A DNA stretch of 64,000 bases. Origin: Takifugu bimaculatus (lineage: Eukaryota > Chordata > Actinopteri > Tetraodontiformes > Tetraodontidae). This document shows positions 38,601 through 49,752 of this stretch, in pieces. Position 1 is the stretch's first letter. Every line of letters starts with the position of its first letter. The position numbers and the translations under genes were made by a program. The DNA lies in contig CP034989.1 of NCBI GenBank assembly GCA_004026145.2, positions 4,619,379-4,683,378 on the forward strand, in the 5' to 3' direction. The notes below the pieces were generated by a model. The model did not search any database. It was not told where the DNA came from and saw nothing but the letters and a program-made list of their open reading frames with translations.

Positions 38601-41397
38601 TTACATTCAACAAAACAAAAGGCACACAAATTTGCTTGCATGCACTAACATGCACTAACATGCACTAACATGCACTAACATGCACTAACACGCACTAACA
38701 CGCACTAGTGGCATCAGATGTGTTGCTGTATGATAGCAAACACATTCCTTTAAAANNNNNNNNNNNNNNNNNNNNNNNNNNNNNNNNNNNNNNNNNNNNN
38801 NNNNNNNNNNNNNNNNNNNNNNNNNNNNNNNNNNNNNNNNNNNNNNNNNNNNNNNGCTGAAAATGACTGTGTTTAATGGCCTCCCGTCGTCTCCGAGTAC
38901 GACAGAAACGAGAGGACGGAAACGACATTAACGACACAGTGGTTGTAATAACTCATTAATGACACGGTCACATGTGCCGAGTGGGTTTTTACAACAATGT
39001 CAGAGGTTTCGCTTCCATCAGGCTTTCTTCACCTCTCAGATTCCAGGACAAAACTGCTCAGCGAGCCGGGCGTCACCTGGAGTCACCTGACCGGTGAGTC
39101 CGGAGGTCACCTGGAGTCACCTGACCGGTGAGTCCGGAGGTCACCTGGAGTCACCTGACCAGTGAGTCGGGGTGTCACCTGGAGTCACATGACCGGTGAG
39201 CCGGGCGTCACCTGGAGTCACCTGACCCGTGAGCCGGGCGTCACCTGGAGTCACCTGACCGGTGAGCCGGGCGTCACCTGGAGTCACCTGACCGGTGAGT
39301 CCGGGCGTTACCTGGAGTCACATGACCGGTGAGTCGGGCGTCACCTGGAGTCACATGACCGGTGAGTCCGGAGGTCACCTGGAGTCACCTGACCGGTGAG
39401 TCCCGGCGTCACCTGGAGTCACCTGACCGGTGAGTCCGGGCGTCACCTGGAGTCACCTGACCGGTGAGTCCGGGCGTCACCTGGAGTCACCTGACCGGTG
39501 AGTCCCGGGCGTCACCTGGAGTCACCTGACCGGTGAGTCCGGGCGTCACCTGGAGTCACCTGACCGGTGAGTCCGGGCAGGTCTCCTCCACTACTTTTCA
39601 GTCCCTTCTGTCTCGGGAGTCTTTCATCTGCTCGGTGATCAGACTTAAAGCGCTTGATTATTTCGTTTGGAATTTTGGATCTCGGAGTGCAAAAGTCTGA
39701 TCCTCTCTCAAAGGCAGTGGAAAACGCTGGGATAATTAAGTAATTATGGCTCCGAGCATCTGCTTCGATATTTATCGGCTAATTAGCAGCGCTAGCGAGC
39801 TGAAGGTGAAGCCAAAGCGCCTCGATCACCCCAACTGTGACCTTCCTTCCTTTGAAGTAGCCCTTAAAGCTGCACGCGCTCCTAAAAATGGGCCTGGAAC
39901 AACTTCCTGTCATAATCTTCTGGAGATTTCATTCGTTATTTAGCAAAAGTCTCCATGTAAACACGACCAGCGCAGCCGCTGGTCGGCTGCTCCTCCATTT
40001 GTGCAGCCAACAAATGTTCAGGAGCAGCCGTACCTTTTTGACCCGCAGGTGGGAACCTGCTGAATGAAGTTGCTATGGCAACAGGAGGCGCGACCGTACG
40101 GATTTTATTACATCTCACAAACGCAGGGGAGATCTCAGAGTGAGTTATATGCAAAGAAAAGCGCACGTCTCTGCAGCGACCGAAGGGAAAGGGTCCAAGA
40201 TCTGCCTCCCTTATGTCTCCTTGTGTTTTTAGAAATGTGAGTGTGTTCCTGCCTTTGGTGCAGTGTGTGGAGGCTTAAATAGCACCGTTGCCACGGCAGC
40301 AATTAGGCACCAATTATAGACTATATTCTCAACATGGTTCTGACAGCAGAAGAGGAGGACGTGAGAGAGAGAGAGAGAGATTCCTGCAGCCTTTTGTGTA
40401 ATTAAGAGCAAAAAAACCTGGAAACATTGAAAAAGTCAAGACATTCTGGTCCCACCAATTACCCAGAAGGCTCCTCTCCCCCGGCAACGTGAAGTGAAGC
40501 CAAGCTCTCTGGTCCATCATCGTGCACCATCGTGCACCATCGTGCCCAGCGATGGCGATGCTTTAACCACTCAATATTTGGAATATATGGAAAAAGGGAC
40601 AAAAAGGGCAGAAGAATGAACGGAGGACCAGGCGCTCTATATAAACAGGCACCCAAACCAGCTGGTGTGATACGGATTCGCCATGGCAACAACCCTGACT
40701 AGGGAGTGCCAGCAGAGTTCCCTTCTGTTGACATGAGTCACCATGGAAACAGCCGGGTTGGGCGGAGCTCCGCTCATTGAAGCGTGTTTATGGTTGTTTT
40801 GGCTCTTCTTTCATTACGTTCTGCTTCATCTTCTGTTACTTCCTGGAGATTTGGGGTCAAACAATCAGAACACAACGACAGAAGCCACGAGCGGCGTCTC
40901 GTCCCAGCGTTCGCAGTGTGAAACCGACCTGCTACAAGTGTAAAGACGACGTGCTTCGTTGCTCAATACAGGCGTGTTCGTGCGTGTTCCACCCTGGTGA
41001 AATCAGACACCCCCTCCCCCCCCCCCCCCCCCGCCGGCGCCCTTTACGTGCATCTCGTTCACACTCCTAACTGTGCTAACCGCCATCACGCCGCTGCAGG
41101 TGTAGCGCGTTAGCGGGGTCGTGGTTCGGGGGGGCCGTCGCTCATCTGTGGTTGAAACCGTCCAGAGTGTCTCGGGGGGCAGAAGAAGGTCAAGGTGAAC
41201 AGGAAGGAACCTGGAGCAGGACCGGACTCTTACTGGGGGACCCTCCTGCTGATGGCTGGGGGGTAAAAGTGGAGGCGAAGGGGGCAGTTTAGGACCATGA
41301 CCAATGATATCACCCCAACATCAGGGCTGAGGTCAGGAAATGAAAGAACTTTGTTCCTCCAATGAACTTGAACAGTGTCGAGTTATGCTGCTCCAGA

Positions 41398-41431
<34 letters not shown>

Positions 41432-41518
41432 TTTAAGTACAGTGGTGGGACTAAAAGAAAGTAGGTCTGAGGTGAGCCACTTATAAGTGTGTCACTCATG
41501 TGAACAACACAGCTTAGC

Positions 41519-41577
<59 letters not shown>

Positions 41578-44500
41578 AGCCCCTAAATGACCTGTCCAGA
41601 AGACAGAGTGGCTCCTGCTGCACTGCTGCCGTGATGTTGGGAACACTCGTCTGTTTCCACAGCAACCTTCTGTGTGCGCCCGCCAAATTAAAAGAACTTG
41701 CAATTTGATTGATCTGGGATAAAACTCAGCTGATGTAAATGAAACTCATCCAGGAACCAACTGAACGCTCCAACGTCCGAGGGCCTCCGCCACCCAACTC
41801 AGGCCAAACAGAAGCTAAAACACGTCAACCGGAGGATCCCATAAAAACCCAAGTGAAATTTTTAATGGGTTACCGACCACGAGGCCGCAGCAATTATTGC
41901 TTATTTAACGACGCTGCAGCGGCTCTAAAGATAAGAACCAGTATGTGAGGAGCATAAAAATAAGAAATGGGCCGAAGATCAGCAGAGTCAGCGGAGGCCT
42001 TTCTCATTAAATCAGCCCAACAAAATCCACTGACCTTTGACCTTTCCACGCAAACGAGGAGCAGAAATTTAAAAGAAACGGAAACATTCACCATGTGGAC
42101 GCCCTGGAGAGGGTGGCGGTCCGCAGTGGTCCGAAGTCTGAACCGTTTATTATTCCAGTCCCACAACAATGAACAGAGAAAGTGGAATTTATCTTTTCCC
42201 ATCTAACTGCAGTTAATGGTGATTAATCCGCCGCTGCCCTGTGATAAATCATTCGACAGCCCCACTGTGAGATAATAAATCACCAGCACTTTGGGCCTGA
42301 TTATTCAGATTAGCGGCCCCGCTCGCGGCCCCGCTGGCGGCCTGATCCCGAAGTGCTGACACACGTGCGATGCAGCAGCTTTCAGAGCTGCGATGACAGG
42401 AAACGCACCTCATTGGGCGCCGCAGCGCGCAGCGGAGCAGGCATCTGCCCGGGCTCGGCAGGAAGAGTCGGGAGTGCGAACCGGTTTTTACACGCCCTAA
42501 CAACAGCAACAGGAGTTGCTACAGCTGCGAGAAGACGGCGCCGATAACTGACGTGCTAACCGACGGCTGCGCTGCTAACAAGCTGTGGGAGGTGTGGGAG
42601 TGGGACACGACCACGGTTCTCCTCCCAGCAGGAGGAGACGAGCTAGTCCTGGCTAATGCTAGCTGCTAACAAGCTGTGGAGGTGTGGGAGTGGGACACGA
42701 CCACGGTTCTCCTCCCAGCACGAGGAGACGAGCTAGTCCTGGCTAATGCTAGCTGCTAACAAGCTGTGGGAGGTGTGGGAGTGGGACACGACCACGGTTC
42801 TCCTCCCAGCACGAGGAGACGAGCTAGTCCTGGCTAATGCTAGCTGCTAACTCAAAAGGACTGCGGTGAAATCACGTGATTATTCTGAATACTTCCCTCC
42901 TGGCAGGCTGGGAATCCACCAACATCGCATTTAATTACAATCCCCCTTTTTCACTATTTCCGTCTCTCGTCTTTCGCCGCAGTAGCTTTAAAATTCCGCA
43001 CTGGCGCCGTCAGAGGTGGTAAAAGCTTTGAGGGGAAATATGCTAAGCTGCTTTCTGGCTGTCCTTTATGCTGAGGCTTCACGCCGCAGAGGCACCAGAC
43101 GATGTTTCCAGCTAAACGTGCTCATTTGTCCCTCGCACCTCCGCACATTCGTTCAGCCGTTTCCGAATCCCTGCAGGAACTTTGATGTCCTGCGTGTTTT
43201 TGACCTTGAGCGTCGCTAACGAGGCCGATGGAGTTGATGCGGAACATTAAAGGCAGGAGGAGAAAACCAGGAAGGATACAGGCCACACAGTCAGAAAGGA
43301 GCACCAACATCCCAGTAATGTTGCCTCCTCACGTCCTCACAACGCCACCGACCCCCCCCACCCTCCGGCCCCCTCGACCCCCCCACCCTCCGGCCCCCGC
43401 CGGCCCTGCTCAGGTTCATCACAACAAGCAACACTTGTTTCCCAGCAGGCCGCAGCTCTGATTTCCACCCAAACAGCAGATGTTGTTGTTGAAGCTCTTT
43501 CGAATTGTGCAACGGGCCTGAAAGCAAATCCCCCACTCAGGGGCATTATCACCCGTTCTCCGGCTGACCCACGGCACCTGCATCCATTTTGTGTTGCTGT
43601 AAAGCTCTCGGACCTCGGCGCCGTCCCCACGTCTCCGCTCATATCGCGTCAGTGGGTCCGACTTCATCTTTGTGCCACAACACAGATCTAATTTTGGTAA
43701 AATAATGTGGAGCCGCCTCACGTCTGTGCGGATGAGAAGCTCCGGACGGGAAAACGTGAGCAGACAATAAACGCTTCTCTCGTCCCAGCGGGAGACTGAG
43801 GGCAAACAAAGGTGCTTTTATCTGCAGCTCAGGGTGTCAAAAGAGGACTGGAAAGGTCAAATAACCGTCGAACAGATGAGATCACGTCCTCTCCGTTTGC
43901 TGGAGAACAACCGCGCCCCCCAAAGGAGCTCGCGATGATCAAAGCTGCTGCGAGCAGATCAAAGCACATCTTTGGTCACTGAGTCAGGCGCAAACATTTC
44001 AGCATCTCGTGTTCTGCTTAAAACCAAAGGCTCCGGCGGCGTCGCCTGAGCAACCGCCTCTTTTTGCCCGCTGGTTTTATTTCTCGACGTTAATGAAGAA
44101 GCTCAACGTGGAGAAACTGCAAAGCGCCGCGCTTGAGGAGGTGGAGCTGCTCCTGATGGTCCGAGTGAACGTGCTGATCTCAGCACGACGCCGCCGCCGC
44201 CGCATGACGCAGCCGCCGCATGACGCGGCCGCCTCATGAGGCGGCCGCCGCATGACGCGGCCGCCTCATGACGCGGCCGCCTCATGACGCGGCCGCCTCA
44301 TGACGCGGGCCGCATGACGCGGCCGCCTCATGACGCGGCCGCCTCATGACGCGGCCGCCTCATGACGCGGCCGCCGCATGACGCGGCCGCCGCATGACGC
44401 AGCCGCCTCACGATGCAGCCGCCTCACGATGCAGCCGCCTCACGATGCAGCCGCCGCCGCATGACGCAGCCGCCGCATGACGCGGCCGCCGCATGACGCG

Positions 44501-44785
44501 GCCGCCTCATGACGCGGCCGCCTCATGACGCGGCCGCCGCATGACGCGGCCGCCGCATGACGCAGCCGCCGCATGACGCAGCCGCCGCATGACGCAGCCG
44601 CCGCATGACGCAGCCGCCTCATGATGCAGCCGCCGCACGACGCAGCCGCGCGGAGGCGACGGGCTTCTAACACGGGGGACGATATAAGCTGTACATGGAC
44701 GGTGGAGGCTTAAAATAGAGCCCTGATCCGATAATGGACTGAAGTTTATGATTAATACTCAGAGGTCTGGACACACGTGGGAGCA

Positions 44786-44830
<45 letters not shown>

Positions 44831-46591
44831 AACTTTACATTAAATGCAATTAGCCAACAGTTGGCGAGCGTGTGTGAAGCAGCGTGACCTCATCTGGCTT
44901 TAGCTCCACCAGAGAAGGTCGGCGACAGCAGCGCGCCCCTCGGCCCGGCGCCGGGATGGAGGGAGGGCGCGTGGCGGCGTGACGTCACCACCAGCCGCCT
45001 CGACCAAAACAACCACGGCTCGATGACTGTGGCGGCAAATGATAGGCGCAAATAAACAGGCGAGCGCAGGAGAGGAGGAAAAGCTGGCAGGAAAAGAGGG
45101 GAGGACGGAGCAGATGGACAGATGGACGGAGAATAAGCCTGCTGGCGTGCTGCGAGCGGCAAAATCCGGTCGACACATGCGAGCAACAAAAGTCAGTTAT
45201 TTCGTCAAAAAGCGCTTGGTTGTCAAAGGGGGCGTTGTCATGGATACGGCCGTCCTGACACGTGGAGCCCACAAAGTGAATTCTCTTTGGTTTCAGAGAC
45301 GTGCGCGACCTTTAGCCTCAGAAAAGTGCTCGTTTTACTGGATTAAAAGCATCAAATTCATCTTTTGTCGCACAAAAACGGCAAAAAAAACAAAAACTAA
45401 CCGCAACTGCGAGTTGGGGTCAACAATCTAAAAGAGAAACACAAACGAGGGAAGACACGTGGAAGAGGGTTAGCTAAAGATACAAAGAGACGGTCGGGGG
45501 GGGGGGGGCAGCAGGGAAGTAGAACATCAATTAAGGGCAGAATGGCCTAGATGCCAGTCACATTCCCACAATGCACCACCATTATAGCTTTCACGTGCAC
45601 GCTGGCCCCCTCACACGTCCTTTCACCCCGCCAGCGCCTCAAACACGGGGCATTAATGGGTCTGGGGGAGAAGATGAACTGGGACACTACGGATTAAAGC
45701 AACAAAACGGGACCAGGAGAAGATAAATGGCGCCTGCCAGCACCAGAAAAGCGGAGATCAGGTAGCGAACACACACTCATGCACGACCGGAGGGACACAC
45801 ACACTCACAGTGGCGAGTGACCCACGCGTCCGTGACATCACATCCCATCAGGTCGCTCAGAAATGCTGACGCGAAACATCCAGTCAGGCCACTCTTAATT
45901 CCCCTGCTTGCTGCTGGCCCTGAACGCACCACGCCACCTCGTTAGGCCACCTCGTTGTTGTTGTGCTGATGCGGCCGGTTGCAACGATCCGTCAGCAGCT
46001 TCGGTTAATGAGTGATGGCGAGGCGGCCGACCGGGCCGGTCCAGTTCTGCCCCCCAACCTGTCGGCCTCGCTGCGTTCAGCAAAATTTCGGCGGCCTCGG
46101 TTCACCACCGCCTCCACGCGGAAAAGGGAGCGGAAATCAGTGATTCCGTGTTTATTATGGGACAAGTGTCGTCTTCCAGGAATAAACGACCCGATGACAA
46201 ATCAAGAGGTCGTTGGACCATTAGAGACCACAGATGATGTTCATCATCGTGTTGTTGACGAACGCCAGGAGGAGGAGGAAGAGGAGGAGGAGGAGGAGGA
46301 AGAAGAAGAGGAGGAGGAAGAAGAGAAGGAGGAGGAGGAAGAGGAGAAGGAGGAAGAAGAAGAGGAGGAGGAGGAGGAAGAGGAGGAGGAAGAAGGGGAG
46401 GAGGAGGAGGAGGAGGAGGAGGAAGAGGAGGAGGGTAGTAAGAGGAGGAAGAAGAGGAGGAGGAGGAAGAGGAGGAAGAAGAGGAGGAGGGGGAAGAGGA
46501 GGAGGAGGAAGAGGAAGAGAAGGAAGAAGAGGAGGAGGAAAAAGAAGAAGAGGAGGAGGAGGAGGAAGAGGAGGAAGAGGAGGAAGAAGAG

Positions 46592-46623
<32 letters not shown>

Positions 46624-47360
46624 GCTCAGCACAACAGCTTTTCTTGGTCCGACCCTTCAGAGGGGGCGACTTCCCCTCAAAATAAGGAAAATGCTGGGGA
46701 GACACATTTCTGAGCTCCCTCCCTGAGGCTCCTCAGGTCGCTGGACGCGCACGTGTCACCACGGGAGCAGCAGCAGGAGCTCTGGAGCACGTTCACGCCA
46801 CCAGGCGGCTCTGCTCGTGCTGCAGAAATGGGACGGGACGGCAGAACTCACGGTCACGGGCCCGTCCTCACCTCCGCTCACCTCCGCTCACCTCCGCTCA
46901 CCTCCGCCTCCTCTAAACTCCGACAATGTTCAAAGCGGAATCACAACGTGTCCCTCGTGCCTCAATAACTGGGTTTTCCGTCCCCAACAGCGGCACGAGC
47001 AGAAAAAACATCAGTTATTCATTTCATTTCACATTTCAGATGCGTTTAGAACTAGCATTAATTAATCAGGTCATTAGAGGAATATTTTGGTTATTTTGTG
47101 ATATAAAAACACACGAACTTGATATTTAAATCAATTCAAATGACCTGAAGTGTTGGTGTTGAAAATCACGGAGCCAAATCGAAGCATTAAAGTCCCAAAT
47201 AGTTGTTTCTGTGTGCGATAATAAAGTGTTCTTTTAGGGCTGGGGGGCGAGTTAATACTCACGTTCCCAGGACCTCTTTGAAATCAAAGATCTTCTTGAT
47301 GTCGTCCACCTGCTTCTTCCACGTCTCTCCTCTGCCCGGGTCTCCGTTCTCCCGAGCCAT
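33869..47360 (-). CDS. camk1d: Calcium/calmodulin-dependent protein kinase type 1D (9 exons found, about 2 missing)
   Basis: Ser/Thr kinase activated by Ca2+/calmodulin and CaMKK. Exons found: 47263-47360 (start MARENGDPGRGETWKKQVDDI), 38063-38201, 37609-37735, 36545-36620, 34791-34903, 34605-34683, 34414-34501, 34070-34289, 33869-33996. They show the catalytic loop (IVHRDLK joined to PENLL), ISDFGLSK, the activation loop (STACGTPGYV) and the CaM-binding, autoinhibitory region (NIHESVSRQIKKNFAKSKWR, FNATAVVRHM). The last exon continues CVAPPVTLCSLAS and ends LTETK, matching the long CAMK1D tail rather than CAMK1. The glycine-loop, VAIK-lysine and following segment (about 70 residues) should lie between 38201 and 47263. 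I could not find them; a 100-N gap lies there. The intron after HRDLK starts with GC. Neighbours ccdc3 and cdc123 match human order. Confidence 0.93.
34505..34554. repeat. (CA)n microsatellite in a camk1d intron
   Basis: CA array of about 50 bases lying directly against the acceptor side of exon 34414-34501. The sense-strand tract is TG-rich, unusual for the region just before a 3' splice site. Confidence 0.85.
35645..35676. repeat. (CA)n microsatellite
   Basis: CA array of about 30 bases in a camk1d intron. Confidence 0.85.
36289..36307. repeat. (TG)n microsatellite, short
   Basis: About nine TG units in a camk1d intron. Confidence 0.8.
37060..37111. repeat. Poly(C) followed by (CA)n
   Basis: A C run of about 13 is followed by a CA array with CGCA interruptions, in a camk1d intron. 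Confidence 0.85.
37994..38043. repeat. TG-rich microsatellite next to the camk1d GC donor
   Basis: TG repeats with GCGTGC variants within 70 bases of the exon ending at 38063. In sense orientation this is a CA-rich element just inside the intron. Confidence 0.8.
38446..38463 (-). promoter_or_regulatory. CTCF-like motif in a camk1d intron
   Basis: The minus strand reads GGCGGTAGGGGGCGCTGT, a close match to the CTCF consensus. Confidence 0.4.
38637..38706. repeat. 10-bp tandem repeat, unit GCACTAACAT
   Basis: About seven tandem copies, the last two carrying ACAC for ACAT. It ends 50 bases before the assembly gap and may be what stopped the assembly. Confidence 0.9.
38756..38855. other. Assembly gap of exactly 100 N
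   Basis: One hundred consecutive N, the usual placeholder for a gap of unknown size. It lies in the camk1d region where exons 2 and 3 are expected. Confidence 0.99.
39060..39585. repeat. Minisatellite, unit about 34 bp with paired CACCTG boxes
   Basis: About 15 tandem copies of a unit containing GTCACCTGGAGTCACCTGAC and GGTGAGTCCGG. Most copies hold two CACCTG E-boxes. Some copies are shortened and a few carry CACATG instead of CACCTG. It lies inside camk1d. Confidence 0.95.
41399..41430. repeat. (CA)n microsatellite
   Basis: CA array of about 32 bases in a camk1d intron. Confidence 0.85.
41521..41577. repeat. (TG)28 microsatellite
   Basis: Uninterrupted TG array of about 57 bases, 90 bases from an inverted CA array at 41399-41430. 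Confidence 0.9.
42571..42855. repeat. Tandem triplication, unit about 91 bp
   Basis: Three nearly identical copies starting GCTGCTAACAAGCTGTGG and ending CTAGTCCTGGCTAATGCTA. Copies differ by a few bases such as AGCAGGAGG versus AGCACGAGG. No coding potential; it lies in a camk1d intron. Confidence 0.9.
44190..44652. repeat. CpG-dense minisatellite, unit 16 bp, rich in GCGGCCGC
   Basis: About 28 copies of a 16-bp unit (GCGGCCGCCTCATGAC and variants with CCGCATGAC). Most copies contain the 8-base palindrome GCGGCCGC. A few have GCAGCC in its place. Three units equal 16 codons, so an artificial open frame of Arg/Ala/His/Gly runs through it on the minus strand. Confidence 0.95.
44790..44828. 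repeat. (CA)n microsatellite
   Basis: CA array of about 39 bases in a camk1d intron. Confidence 0.85.
46264..46625. repeat. Polypurine (GGA/GAA)n tract, about 360 bp
   Basis: An almost pure purine strand of GGA and GAA triplets lying within the camk1d transcription unit about 640 bases inside exon 1. On the sense strand it is a (TCC/TTC)n polypyrimidine tract. All frames read as poly-Glu/Lys/Arg/Gly or poly-Ser/Leu/Pro, which are artefacts. Confidence 0.95.
46867..46907. repeat. 10-bp tandem repeat, unit CTCACCTCCG
   Basis: Four tandem copies in camk1d intron 1. Confidence 0.85.
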
Positions 47361-47469
47361 GGCGCTCCTTCACCGGCCCGAGAGCCACCGACAGCGGGGG
47401 GAGGATGCGGGGGTGACGCGAGGGAGAGACGGGGACTTTCAGCTGTTTCTCCGTCTGTTAATGGACGCT

Positions 47470-47518
47470 GGCAGGTTCGGCAGGCTCGGCAGGTTCGGCA
47501 GGCTCGGCAGGCTCGGCG
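47470..47518. repeat. 9-bp tandem repeat, unit GGCAGGCTC
   Basis: About five copies alternating GGCAGGTTC and GGCAGGCTC, 110-160 bases upstream of the camk1d start codon. Confidence 0.8.
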
Positions 47519-48269
47519 CTCCCCCTGGGTCGGACTGGTCCCGGTAGTTTGGGTTCCGCTGCTGCAGGACCATGTGAGTCCTCCTGCAGGTTAGCGCGTC
47601 CCTGCTCCTCCCCCCCTCCTCCCCCTCCGGCAGGTTGGCAGCAGCGGTCAGAGACAAGAGCGGCGAACAGCACATCCGGTCTGACCTTTCAAAATAAAAG
47701 CCCAATTTCATTCACGTCTATAGAAATGCAGCTGGGACTTCAATCGCTTGTTATTGTTACATATTCTATATTGTTTGTAGCTGTAGTTGTTGGTGGATAT
47801 TTGGAGGGTTTTACTATGTGGGAATGGTTATAAACACTACTTTATATATGTCACATATGTCGAAGTCACCCAGTTAAGTCTGGATAAGGCTCCTTATCTT
47901 CTGAATGTATGTGAAAAAAGAAATCATGTCTTCTGTCCATAATTATTTGTTTGCAAAGAATTGAACAAAACTAACGAACATCACAGGATAGATGTGATAA
48001 CAAAGTTTTAAAAAAGAAATTCTAGAAAAATGACAGTAGTCCACTGTCGATCTACATTGGACCATGACACTGAATTTAGCTTCTATGCCCAAAATCTTTA
48101 AATATATCTTTAAACCGATGTCGAATTTTGAATTCATTTAGAATGTAAATAGTGTTTTATGATACCGCTGTATTTTACAGGCGCGGCAATTTTTATTCTG
48201 TGCTTTTATTTTGAAGGCCCAGTATTCGCACTTTCCTCAGGAAGTTGGGTAAATATGCGAAACTTTACT

Positions 48270-48600
48270 ACCAACCTGCGACCGTTTGGCGTCGCAAATT
48301 ACTGCGCTTTCTCGACGCTGTCACGGTTCTCATTGGTCCACGAGCGCGTTCACGCTGGTCCAAACTTCAGAGCTGCTGCTCCAGCCAAAGACACAAGTGG
48401 ATGTTTGCGATGCGGCCTGACCGAGACGCGCAGAGGGCGCCCGTCCGGCCAGGAAGTGGACGCAATGCGGAACCATCCACCTGCGGAAAGATCCGTGCTG
48501 CGGATGCAGGAAAGACCCCGGCAGCTGCAGCCCCGGGATCAAAGAAAAGTTTCGGTGTGCATCGGTGCGCACGCCCTTCCACGGTCTCGCGCTCTCTCAT
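48270..48600. promoter_or_regulatory. CpG-rich block, possible unassigned promoter
   Basis: CpG dinucleotides are much denser than in the flanking AT-rich DNA and a CCAAT box (ATTGG at about 48331) is present. It lies 0.9 kb upstream of the camk1d start and could be an upstream camk1d promoter. No exon can be tied to it. Confidence 0.25.
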
Positions 48601-48800
48601 CCATGCACGCACGCATGCACGCACGCTCACAAACACGATTGCAGCTGGAGCAGCTCATGAGTATTCTGGCTGCAAACTACTGCAGCTCCTCTTCTGCAGA
48701 CCCCCCCCATCCTGAGTCAGCAAATCTGCCCTTCCACATGATGAAATACCCTCCCCACGTTTTCTTCCAAACACGGTCCCCATGTAGTTATCTGCAGCCC

Positions 48801-48817
48801 TGCCACTAGGTGGCTCC
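48801..48817 (+). promoter_or_regulatory. CTCF-like motif upstream of camk1d
   Basis: TGCCACTAGGTGGCTCC matches the CTCF core; it lies between the camk1d start and the cdc123 end. Confidence 0.35.
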
Positions 48818-49752
48818 AAAGTCCAAGTTAAAGGGCCGAGTCTCGTTCTGTGTTCCTGACATTAAGAACCTGCAGCCACGCTGAAACGTACTGCAGAACA
48901 CAAGAGATTTAATCCCATTAGAGCATCGGCGGCATTAAGAGTTTAGTGACGAGAGGCAGCAAAATGATTCAAATGTTGGGTTTTGGGCGGAAGCACAGGT
49001 GAACCCAGGCTGGGGCTTCATTTCTGCCCGGCAGCTCCTCCCGTCTCTCTGTAATTGCTCCATCAATCCAACGAAGGGGAGACACAGAAAAGGAGCTGCC
49101 GGCCTAACGAGAGCGGTTGCATAAAAGCACAATCAATTTCTAATGTGCTGCTTGGCAGAGCCCAGACGGACGCGGCGAGTCGCAGACAACAAGTTTAATC
49201 GGGTTTTTTTTCCTCTTTTCCGAGGCGGAACCGCAGCCCACAGCAGCGCGTCAGCGGGGAAACGCCGAGCGCCGCCGGCAGCTTGGAAAAATGAGCCTGT
49301 CAAAAGCGTTCAGGGGAAATTGGAAGGGAGAGATGAAGGAGCGACGAGGGCCAAACAGAAAAAAGAGAAATAAATAAGGGGGCTTAGTGATGAAGGGCTT
49401 AGCTGTTAATTAAAGAGCTCCAGCAACTCACCCAAGAGACGCAATTTGCAGCAAAGGTTCATTAACTATTATAATGAAGTAGAAAAGCAGAGATTTGATA
49501 GAGGAAGTCAACACTAAACTTTTGTTACAAGTAAAAAAAAAATGCCTAGAGGACAACAGAGGTGACGTCACACACGTGAGTTCTGATATGCAGCTGTGAG
49601 ACGCCCCCCCCCAGGATGAAGCATCCATGAAGAGCCTGAAAGGGAGGGAAGGAGGGAGGAGGGAGACGGAGCGGATGGTGTTCGAGAGTCACTTCATGCA
49701 AGGGTTGTTATGTGGAGGGCCGCGGCCTCCAGCAGCAGCTAATCTCCAGGCT

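Larger units (their letters stand above)
47361..49752. other. Spacer between camk1d start and cdc123 end
   Basis: Should hold the camk1d promoter. A 9-bp repeat (GGCAGGCTC, 47470-47518) lies just upstream of the start codon in the presumed 5' UTR. A CpG-rich block at 48270-48600 contains an ATTGG (CCAAT) box. A CTCF-like motif lies at 48801-48817 and a CRE, TGACGTCA, at 49563-49570. The segment 47.7-48.2 kb is AT-rich. No coding region is recognised. Confidence 0.5.

Noticed and set aside
39001..39600. CRISPR-like array (regular repeats)
   Set aside because: Repeats are head-to-tail with no unique spacers and lie in a vertebrate intron; it is a minisatellite.
44103..44673. Arg/Ala/His/Gly repeat proteins on the minus strand
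   Set aside because: Generated by the 16-bp GCGGCCGC minisatellite; no start context, homology or splice signals.
45963..46713. Long Glu/Lys/Arg-rich and Ser/Pro-rich open frames
   Set aside because: Artefacts of the GGA/GAA polypurine tract, open in several frames on both strands.
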